From an uncultured Clostridia bacterium (GTDB taxonomy: Bacteria; Bacillota; Clostridia; TANB77; CAG-508), in assembly GCA_944388635.1 (NCBI GenBank), contig CALXJN010000065.1, forward strand, positions 1 through 5,480: a stretch of DNA of 5,480 bases, written 5' to 3'. Position numbers and translations under genes: made by a program. The first letter of the stretch is position 1, and every line of letters starts with the position of its first letter. The notes beneath the pieces were generated by a model. That model worked only from the letters and a program-made list of their open reading frames with translations. It had not been told where the DNA came from and ran no database searches. Positions 1 through 5,480 of the stretch are shown piece by piece.

Positions 1-211
1 ATGCTCCAAGTCTTCCTCCGAAAATAACTTTTTTATTTTCTTTTGCAAGAGAGGCATATTTTGCATATAGGCTATTGTTTTTCTCATCGTTTATTGGATA
101 ATATGCTTCTTTTTCTTTATTCCAAGTATCTGGATATTCTTTTGTTACAACTGTTTTTGGGCTTTCTGTATCAAATTCAAAATGTTTATGTTCTATTATT
201 CTTGTATATGG
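1..211 (-). pseudogene. glf: C-terminal part of glf, cut off by an in-frame stop
   Basis: Reading on past the TAA at 212-214 without any change of frame gives about 70 further codons with no other stop. They are unmistakably the rest of UDP-galactopyranose mutase: PYTRIIEHKHFEF directly after the stop, then YPDTW, then YYPINDEKNNSLYAKY, then VIFGGRLGA at the window edge. Family knowledge places essential parts here: the Tyr and Asp of the YPxND motif contact the substrate, and the GGRLG segment contacts FAD. No ATG, GTG or TTG codon occurs in this frame between the stop and the edge, so translation could not restart visibly. The true C-terminus (perhaps 25 more residues) lies outside the window. 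The homology is clear; whether the stop is biological or a sequence error cannot be told from one sequence. Confidence 0.85.
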
Positions 212-1036
212 TTATTCATATTCTGTATAATTTACAACTGCATTTCCTTGATGATTTTGTTCGTTTAAAATTTCACTTTCAAACCTTAGGCTTCTATATT
301 CAAGTTCTCCAAATTTGTAATCATAATATTTGTCTATTGGTCCTGTAAATATTATTTTTTCTGCTATATTTTCTAAATTTTCTCTATCTTCAAAAAAATC
401 TGTGTTTAGCTTTACTTCTATTCCTTCAAGCATTTTTTCTATTATCTTGGTATATCCACCTATTGGTATTCCTTGATATCTATCATTAAAATAGTTATTG
501 TCATAGACAAACCTAACTGGTAATCTTTTTATTATAAAGCTTGGAAGCTCTGTTGCTCTTTTCCCCCATTGCTTTTCTGTATAACCTTTTACTAGCTTTT
601 CATATATTGTTTTTCCAACTAAATTTATTGCTTGTTCTTCTAAATTTTTTGGTTCGTCTACTTTTGATTTTCTTTTTTCTTCTTCGATTTTTTCTTTTGC
701 TTCTTTTGGTGTTTTAACTCCCCAAAGTTTATTAAAAGTATTCATATTGAATGGCATATTATATAATTCGTCTTTATATCTTGCGACTGGTGAATTTATG
801 TAGTTATTAAATTCTGCAAAATTATTTATATATTCCCATACTTCTTTGTTACTGGTATGGAAGATATGTGCACCATATTTATGCACATTTATACCTTCTA
901 TATTTTCTGTATAGATGTTTCCTGCAATATGTGGTCTTTTAGCAATAACTAAGCACTTTTTATTTCTTTTATTTGCCTCATATGCGAATATTGCTCCAAA
1001 TAGTCCTGCTCCAACTATTAAATAATCATATTTCAT
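212..1036 (-). CDS. glf: UDP-galactopyranose mutase, first 274 residues, ended early by TAA
   Basis: UDP-galactopyranose mutase is a cytosolic flavoenzyme that interconverts UDP-galactopyranose and UDP-galactofuranose, the donor for Galf in surface glycans. The ATG start has an AAGGAG site (1044-1049) seven bases upstream. Visible family features are the FAD-binding GAGLFG (residues 9-14) in a Rossmann start, KYGAHIFHTSN (53-63), PFNMNTFNKLWG (95-106), GYTEKQWGK (151-159, with the substrate-site Trp), RLPVRF (171-176), PIGGYTKI (191-198) and LEYRSL with its conserved Arg (245-250). The family is usually about 365-385 residues. This frame stops after NYTEYE at residue 274, exactly where relatives continue into xPYTRIIEHK, and the missing part follows in the same frame. 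As written, the product would lack the substrate Tyr/Asp and an FAD-contact Arg, so it is probably inactive. It follows the flippase gene by 65 bases that hold a hairpin. Confidence 0.9.
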   Translation of the reverse strand: MKYDYLIVGAGLFGAIFAYEANKRNKKCLVIAKRPHIAGNIYTENIEGINVHKYGAHIFHTSNKEVWEYINNFAEFNNYINSPVARYKDELYNMPFNMNTFNKLWGVKTPKEAKEKIEEEKRKSKVDEPKNLEEQAINLVGKTIYEKLVKGYTEKQWGKRATELPSFIIKRLPVRFVYDNNYFNDRYQGIPIGGYTKIIEKMLEGIEVKLNTDFFEDRENLENIAEKIIFTGPIDKYYDYKFGELEYRSLRFESEILNEQNHQGNAVVNYTEYE

Positions 1037-1063
1037 CTTTTTGCTCCTTTTATATAATTTTTA

Positions 1064-1103
1064 AAATTCGGTCATTCTAGATGCGTCCCAAACGACCGGA
1101 TTT
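1064..1103 (-). terminator. Terminator-like RNA hairpin between wzx and glf
   Basis: In minus-strand RNA, bases 1098 to 1069 form a near-palindrome. The arms CGGUCGUUU and GAAUGACCG pair over nine positions, including two G-U pairs. After one G-A mismatch, GGA pairs with UCU, leaving a CGCA loop. Beyond one C-A mismatch at the base, AAAU (1103-1100) pairs with AUUU (1067-1064), so the stem reaches into the wzx stop codon. The right arm runs into AAUUUU, a short U-tract, then AAAAAUU. The 33 bases at 1068-1100 are about 55% G+C in a very AT-rich setting. An intrinsic terminator or attenuator that lowers glf expression is the simplest reading. The U-tract is weak, so an mRNA-stabilising or processing hairpin, or a dispersed palindromic repeat, is also possible. 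Confidence 0.55.
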
Positions 1104-2541
1104 ATCTTAATTTATTTTTTATTCTTTTCAAAATTTCAAGTACAAATTCGTCTTTTAAAATAATTAGTATAATTCCATATACTGCAATTCCGACTAATAC
1201 TTCAATTAAAAGTGATGTTACACTTGCAGATAGTATTTGTACTAAAATTATACAAACAACAAACATTACTAATGCTGATATTAGATAATTTTTGCTACTT
1301 TTTATTATTTCTTTAAAGTTAAAGTCATGTCTTACAAAATATACTTGAATTGATGTTACTGTAAGTTCTGCAATTACTGTACCGATAGATGCTCCTACTG
1401 CTCCATAATTCCATATTAATGATATATTCATTATGAAATTAACTATTGCTCCACATATTACTGAAATTGAAAATTCTTTTTGTCTTTTGCTTGGTAGTAA
1501 ATATTGTGTTCCTGTAACATTGCTTAGTCCTATTAATAAAAGTATTGGACTTATTACATTCATAAGTATTATTACTCTTTCATATCCTTGTCCAAAGAAT
1601 AATGGAACAAACACTCCTGATACGGCAATTATTCCAAATATCATTGGAAATGCAAGCATAAATACTACTCTAAATGATTTTTTCATATATGCTCTTACTT
1701 GTTCTTTTTCTCCGTTTGCAAGGTTATTAGATATTCTAGTTAACATTACTGTTCCAAGAGAAGTTATTACTGCAAGTAACATTTTTATAATCTTTTGGCT
1801 TTGGTCATAATATCCAACTTCCGATTTATCTGTAATTATTGCTCCTATCATTGTTCTATCAAGCACTGTATATACTTGTATTGCAATTTGTGGTATAAAA
1901 AGTACTACTGTTGGTCTTAAATGTCTTAGTATTTTTAAATCTTTTCTACTTACTTTTTCTATATATTTAGGTAAGCTTAGCCATAATGAGCCATTTCCAA
2001 TTAAGATTGAAGCTACATATATCATAAAGTAAATCCAAAGATCTCCTTGTGTTTTTACAAATGTAAATGTACATATTATACTTACTATTTTTACAATTAA
2101 ATTTCTTGTAACTGCTTTTTTAAAATCTTCTAGGCCTTGGAAAAACCATGTTATATCAATTGCATTTCCTATTATTTCTAAAATTAATATTTTACAATAT
2201 ATGCTATATCCTTCGTTTCCTTTTGCAAAGGTTAAATAGAAAATTATAATTGAAATAAATATTGTTATTGCTCTAAAAAGCACTATTTCCCAGAAAGTTT
2301 TGCTATAATCTTTTTTATTTCCTTGCTTATATGCAATTTCTCTTTGCCCATATAGTGCAACTCCAAGTGAGCCAAACAAAATAAAATATGCAGAAATAGA
2401 TGTTGTGTAACTATATATTCCTATATTTTCTGCACCAAGCACTCTTGATATGTATGGTGTCGTAATTAATGGAAGTATTAAGACAAGTACTTGATATATT
2501 AAGTTATACATATAATTTTTTGTTACACTTTTTTTCTGCAT
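1102..2541 (-). CDS. wzx: Wzx-type polysaccharide repeat-unit flippase
   Basis: This is a 479-residue polytopic membrane protein of the Wzx/RfbX family (MOP/MATE-like exporters), which moves undecaprenyl-diphosphate-linked repeat units from the inner to the outer face of the cytoplasmic membrane. The family N-terminus is clear: a hydrophobic helix, then LPLITTPYISRVLG (23-36) and AENIGIYSYTTSIS, followed by GVALYGQREIAY. Further signatures are DITWFFQGLEDFKK (129-142), VLDRTMIG (226-233), GYYDQSQKI (243-251) and GTQYLLPSKRQKEF (344-357). About 12-14 hydrophobic segments run through the chain, and the C-terminus is short and basic. Length is normal for the family. A GTG lies five codons upstream at 2554-2556, but the ATG at 2539-2541 has a well-placed AAGGGA six bases before it and gives the family-like start MQKKSVTKNY. 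It begins 20 bases after the transferase stop, so co-transcription is likely. Substrate specificity cannot be read from sequence, but the cluster suggests a Galf-containing unit. Confidence 0.93.
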   Translation of the reverse strand: MQKKSVTKNYMYNLIYQVLVLILPLITTPYISRVLGAENIGIYSYTTSISAYFILFGSLGVALYGQREIAYKQGNKKDYSKTFWEIVLFRAITIFISIIIFYLTFAKGNEGYSIYCKILILEIIGNAIDITWFFQGLEDFKKAVTRNLIVKIVSIICTFTFVKTQGDLWIYFMIYVASILIGNGSLWLSLPKYIEKVSRKDLKILRHLRPTVVLFIPQIAIQVYTVLDRTMIGAIITDKSEVGYYDQSQKIIKMLLAVITSLGTVMLTRISNNLANGEKEQVRAYMKKSFRVVFMLAFPMIFGIIAVSGVFVPLFFGQGYERVIILMNVISPILLLIGLSNVTGTQYLLPSKRQKEFSISVICGAIVNFIMNISLIWNYGAVGASIGTVIAELTVTSIQVYFVRHDFNFKEIIKSSKNYLISALVMFVVCIILVQILSASVTSLLIEVLVGIAVYGIILIILKDEFVLEILKRIKNKLR

Positions 2542-2547
2542 TTTATT

Positions 2548-2553
2548 TCCCTT
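2548..2553 (-). promoter_or_regulatory. Ribosome binding site that sets the wzx start
   Basis: AAGGGA sits six bases before the ATG at 2541-2539. The longer frame would begin at a GTG (2556-2554) that directly abuts and reads through this site, and that GTG has only AT-rich sequence upstream. This favours the ATG, giving 479 rather than 484 residues. Confidence 0.7.
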
Positions 2554-2561
2554 CACTTATT

Positions 2562-3608
2562 TTATAAATTTTTTATTACTTTTTTTAAATATTCCCCTTT
2601 TCTTAAGTTTTCAGATATTTTTCTTGTGTTTTCTAATATTGTTGTATATTCTTCATCTGTCAAATTTTTTATTTTTTCTCCTATATCTTGCATACTATCA
2701 ATTAAAATCCCTACATTATTTTCTTTTACAAATTCTGCCATTGCTGATTTACTCCAGACAATTACAGGTAGCATTGCTGTTAAATATAACGAGATTTTAT
2801 GTGGATTATTATATCTTAAATATTCTCCATATGTTCCTGCACATGTATCAATTGATGTGCCATCCCATACAAGTCCAAAGCTTCCTTCTAAATTTTCTAT
2901 AAGTTCTTCTGGAAGAAATGCTCCCATATAGTTTATATTTTTCTCTGCTTCGTCTTTTTGATATCCTTTTCCATAAAGATTAAATGTAACATTTTTTACA
3001 TCTTTTAAATATTTAAGATATTCTGCTTTTTCTTTTGAAAGATTTCCAGCTATCACTATTGGTGTTTCTTTTTTTCTTTCTTTTAGTGTTATCTCTTTTT
3101 CTGATATATAGTCAAAAATCCCAAGTTCTAAGATTTTTTCTTCGTCTATGCCACACATTTCTATTAACTTTTCTTTCATCTTTTTATTGTGTGCAATAAT
3201 GTAACTTGCTTTATTTATAACATCTCTATCTTCTTTTATAACTCTTGGCATTTTAGTAAATCTTAATGAATCTAAGTCATGTATTAAAAGCACTGTTTTT
3301 ACTTCTTTTTCTTTCAATTTCTTCATTACCTTTTCAAAGCCAAGCATTGAATTTAATAAAGGATATTGTATCAATAGTATATCATCTTTTTTTAAGTTTT
3401 CAATTGTTTTCACCCAAATTTTACAATTCTTTCTATAATCTATAAATTGTTTAAATTTAAGTAATTTATTTTGCTGTACACCATATTTGGTTTGGATGTA
3501 AAATTCTTTAAAGTCCATTTTCTTTAAGATATATTCTACATCTCTTCTTGCTTTTGTTGATGCATTATATTCCCCTTCTGGTGTTCCTTCACAAACAAAA
3601 TATTTCAC
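2562..3608 (-). CDS. GT-B glycosyltransferase, WbbI/Gtf3-like, probable galactofuranosyltransferase
   Basis: This 348-residue soluble protein has no signal peptide or membrane helix and probably works at the inner face of the membrane. Its pattern matches the family that includes E. coli WbbI (beta-1,6-galactofuranosyltransferase) and streptococcal Gtf3. The N-terminal domain has STKARRDVEYIL (17-28), IQYPLLNS (80-87) and IHDLDSLR (109-116). The C-terminal, nucleotide-sugar-binding domain has AGNLSK (187-192), LYGKG (211-215), GAFLPEEL (229-236), GLVWDGTSIDTC (245-256), GEYLRYNNPHKISLYL (261-276) and PVIVWSKSA (281-289). Family knowledge allows Galf or glucose transfer; the neighbouring glf tips the balance to Galf, which is inference. 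Translation starts at a GTG with AAAGGGCGG upstream, 17 bases after the preceding stop. The C-terminal tail is Lys-rich and ends at TAA, 20 bases before wzx. Confidence 0.88.
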   Translation of the reverse strand: MKYFVCEGTPEGEYNASTKARRDVEYILKKMDFKEFYIQTKYGVQQNKLLKFKQFIDYRKNCKIWVKTIENLKKDDILLIQYPLLNSMLGFEKVMKKLKEKEVKTVLLIHDLDSLRFTKMPRVIKEDRDVINKASYIIAHNKKMKEKLIEMCGIDEEKILELGIFDYISEKEITLKERKKETPIVIAGNLSKEKAEYLKYLKDVKNVTFNLYGKGYQKDEAEKNINYMGAFLPEELIENLEGSFGLVWDGTSIDTCAGTYGEYLRYNNPHKISLYLTAMLPVIVWSKSAMAEFVKENNVGILIDSMQDIGEKIKNLTDEEYTTILENTRKISENLRKGEYLKKVIKNL

Positions 3609-3614
3609 AAAAAT

Positions 3615-3624
3615 TCCGCCCTTT
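3615..3624 (-). promoter_or_regulatory. Ribosome binding site for the GTG-started transferase
   Basis: AAAGGGCGGA lies in the 17-base gap after the TAA of the fusion gene. The AAAGGG core ends 10 bases before the GTG at 3608-3606. The family-typical N-terminus (M)KYFVCEG supports this non-ATG start, and no in-frame ATG lies nearby that would keep the conserved N-terminal segment. The short gap fits translational coupling to the upstream gene. Confidence 0.55.
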
Positions 3625-3625
3625 C

Positions 3626-5480
3626 TTAAGAAAAATATTTTTCTAGTTTTTTTGCTTCTAACTTTATATCAAATCCATTTTCTGCAATATCATTTATCCT
3701 ATTTTCTCTTTTTACCTCACAGTGACTACATTCCTCTACTATTATTTTAGCCCATTCTTTTTCGTCTTCAAAAAGTGATATAAATCTAAAATATTTAGAC
3801 ATTTTAGCTTGTATCGGCATAACATCTTTTGAAGCAAATACATTTAGTCCTGATGCTTGTGCTTCTATTAAAACTACTGCTAATCCTTCAAATAATGAAG
3901 GGAATACAAAGGCATCCATTGCTTGTAATACATCTTGTACATTTTTTACCATTCCTAAAAATTTCACTTTTTCTTCTATTCCTAGTTCTTTTGCTTTAGC
4001 TTTTAACTTTTCCTCTTCTTCTCCTTGTCCACCAATTAAAAGATATGAGTTTTCGTTTATATTACATATTTCTTTAAAAATTTCGAGCAAAAATGCTTGG
4101 TTTTTTTGGAAATGTAATCTTCCTATATTTCCTATTACAAATTTGTCTTCTATTCCTAGTTTTTTTCTATATTCTTCTCTTATTTTAGGATTATATTTGT
4201 ATTTATCTAAATCTATTGCATTATTTATTATTACATACTTTTCGCTGTTTCTTATTTTCATTGAATAAAACCATTTTCCGGCATCTTCTGAGCACGCCCA
4301 AAAGTCTGTTGCATAGTCTTCTATTATAAATTTATTTAATCTATGCACCATTCCTCTTAAAAAACTATCCATATTTTTTGAATTATGACTATGAATAATT
4401 CTTCTCTTTATTCCATATTTTTTTGCATATTTTAGATAATCAATATTTGCTAAGCTGCATACATTTACCCAGATTACATCATACTCTTTTGCATTTTTCT
4501 CAAAAAAGTTTTTCATATCTTCTTTGTATTTTTTATAGTCTTTACTTCTTGCTGTAACTTTAAATATTTTTCCGCCTAATGAAATTATCTCATCTTCATA
4601 TGCTACTTCTTCGCTGTTACATAGAAAATCAAAGTGATATTTTTCTCTATCTATGTTTCTGTAATAATTCATTATTACACTTTCTACTCCACCTGGATTT
4701 TCTGTTATTCCAAATACTAATATATTTTTTCTTTCCTTTTTTTCTTCTTCTTTTTGTTTTGTATATTTTTTTAATTTTCCTTTTAGAAAGTCTATTATAT
4801 TATTCCAGTTTTCAAGTATTATATATAAAGTGACAACTGAAACAAATCTTGCGATACCCGCTTTACTTAATACTTCAAAATACAAGTATCCGTCCATTGG
4901 GTGCATGTATATTGTATATGCAAGGTAACCATAGATGAGTATCCATAAATTTCCCTGTTTTCCGTTGTTATATTTTGCTCTATTATATAATATTGTAAAA
5001 AATGCTGCCATTATTCCTTGGAATACAACTATACCAAGTATACCGAAGTCATTCATCCACCTTCTGTATGCTGTGTAGATGTTTCCTACCATTTCATCTT
5101 CATAATATATAAATTCAAGATGTCCTGATTCTCTTTCTCCTAGGTCATAATCTGTTATTCCAAATGAATCTAGGTTTAGGATAAGGCTATAAAATGTCTC
5201 TTCTCCTCTTACCATTTTTATTTGTTTTTCATTTTTTACATATTGATTAAAGCACTCTATTGAGCCTCCACAATAGTATGTTATATAATCAAACATGCCT
5301 TTTGTATTGATTCTTCCAATAAGTGTTGCGCTATAATAGAATATTATAAGTCCAATAATTCCGATAAGTCCAATAGATATAATTGTTTTTATCTTTATAT
5401 GCTTTTTCCAGTCATATTTTTGTGTCCACATAAGTATGCCAATTGTTAGCATACTTACAACAAAATCTATTATCATACCC
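3626..5480 (-). CDS. Wzy-type repeat-unit polymerase (C-terminal half) fused to a GT4 glycosyltransferase; 5' end outside window
   Basis: Residues are numbered from the ATG at 5476. The frame stays open upstream of that ATG (a Gly codon), so it is probably internal. Residues 1-225 resemble the second half of an O-antigen/oligosaccharide repeat-unit polymerase. Helices lie near 2-17, 30-50, 146-165, 177-191 and 206-222. A long outer loop (about 55-142) holds YITYYCGGSIECFNQYV and leads into the family-typical NIYTAYRRWMNDFG (132-144). A charged linker follows (about 232-250, Lys/Glu-rich). Residues 251-616 form a full GT-B transferase of the GT4 type: NPGGVES (260-266), IHSHNSK (361-367), WACSEDAG (393-400), INNAID (417-422), IGNIGRLHFQKNQ (448-460), GGQGEEEEKL (482-491) and FPSLFEGLAVVLIEAQ, with the EX7E pair at E530/E538. 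It ends at TAA, 17 bases before the next gene. The acceptor, the sugar and the polymerase's first half are unknown. Confidence 0.85.
   Translation of the reverse strand, partial: GMIIDFVVSMLTIGILMWTQKYDWKKHIKIKTIISIGLIGIIGLIIFYYSATLIGRINTKGMFDYITYYCGGSIECFNQYVKNEKQIKMVRGEETFYSLILNLDSFGITDYDLGERESGHLEFIYYEDEMVGNIYTAYRRWMNDFGILGIVVFQGIMAAFFTILYNRAKYNNGKQGNLWILIYGYLAYTIYMHPMDGYLYFEVLSKAGIARFVSVVTLYIILENWNNIIDFLKGKLKKYTKQKEEEKKERKNILVFGITENPGGVESVIMNYYRNIDREKYHFDFLCNSEEVAYEDEIISLGGKIFKVTARSKDYKKYKEDMKNFFEKNAKEYDVIWVNVCSLANIDYLKYAKKYGIKRRIIHSHNSKNMDSFLRGMVHRLNKFIIEDYATDFWACSEDAGKWFYSMKIRNSEKYVIINNAIDLDKYKYNPKIREEYRKKLGIEDKFVIGNIGRLHFQKNQAFLLEIFKEICNINENSYLLIGGQGEEEEKLKAKAKELGIEEKVKFLGMVKNVQDVLQAMDAFVFPSLFEGLAVVLIEAQASGLNVFASKDVMPIQAKMSKYFRFISLFEDEKEWAKIIVEECSHCEVKRENRINDIAENGFDIKLEAKKLEKYFS

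Noticed and set aside
212..214. Programmed readthrough or recoding of the glf stop
   Set aside because: TAA is the least leaky stop, no hairpin or other recoding signal is evident just downstream, and the site is an ordinary conserved stretch of the enzyme.
43..348. Plus-strand open frame of 101 codons
   Set aside because: It lies antisense to glf, is made mostly of Leu/Phe/Tyr/Ile from the T-rich complement of a purine-rich gene, and has no family features.
1037..1101. A separate promoter for glf in the wzx-glf gap
   Set aside because: TTGGGA resembles a -35 box, but the only TATA-like sequence (ATTATATAAAA) is about 29 bases away and runs into the ribosome binding site.
1433..1810. Plus-strand open frame of 125 codons
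   Set aside because: It is fully antisense to the well-supported flippase gene and shows no recognisable domain or ribosome binding site of its own.
2542..2556. GTG start five codons upstream for the flippase
   Set aside because: The would-be codons contain the AAGGGA ribosome binding site of the ATG at 2541, and the GTG itself has no such site upstream.
2624..2931. Two overlapping plus-strand open frames
   Set aside because: Both are antisense shadows of the WbbI/Gtf3-like transferase, with the low-complexity hydrophobic composition expected of a complement strand.
4579..4833. Plus-strand open frame rich in Leu and Phe that looks like a small membrane protein
   Set aside because: Its hydrophobicity comes from the complement of the Lys/Glu-rich linker and transferase start in the minus-strand fusion gene.

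Overview
This is an AT-rich window (roughly a quarter G+C by eye) in which every gene lies on the minus strand. It is a piece of a cell-surface polysaccharide cluster of the Wzx/Wzy type. The low G+C, frequent ATA and AGA codons and purine-rich AAAGGG/AAGGAG ribosome binding sites suggest a low-GC anaerobe such as an uncultured Clostridia/Bacillota member, or possibly a Fusobacteria relative. The sequence does not settle the taxon.

In transcription order, from the right edge to the left: (1) 5480-3626, an open-ended protein whose N-terminal part is the C-terminal half of a Wzy-type repeat-unit polymerase, joined in frame to a complete GT4-type glycosyltransferase. (2) 3608-2562, a GT-B transferase of the WbbI/Gtf3-like family, probably a galactofuranosyltransferase. 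(3) 2541-1102, a Wzx flippase. (4) 1036 to the left edge, glf (UDP-galactopyranose mutase), which makes UDP-galactofuranose but is broken by an in-frame TAA at 212-214. Gaps are 17, 20 and 65 bases, so one transcript is likely. No convincing promoter is visible.

The genes describe one pathway. Glf supplies UDP-Galf. The transferases build a lipid-linked repeat unit on the inner face of the membrane. Wzx flips it and Wzy polymerises it outside. The usual initiating sugar-phosphate transferase and chain-length regulators are not in the window.

Three things stand out: the single nonsense codon in an otherwise intact glf frame, the Wzy-GT4 fusion, and a 40-base imperfect hairpin directly after the wzx stop codon, whose three G-U pairs form only in minus-strand RNA. 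I saw no tRNA, rRNA, CRISPR array, insertion sequence or evident new defence or mobile system. The only intergenic stretch of note is the 65-base wzx-glf gap; no gene-free stretch exceeds 300 bases.
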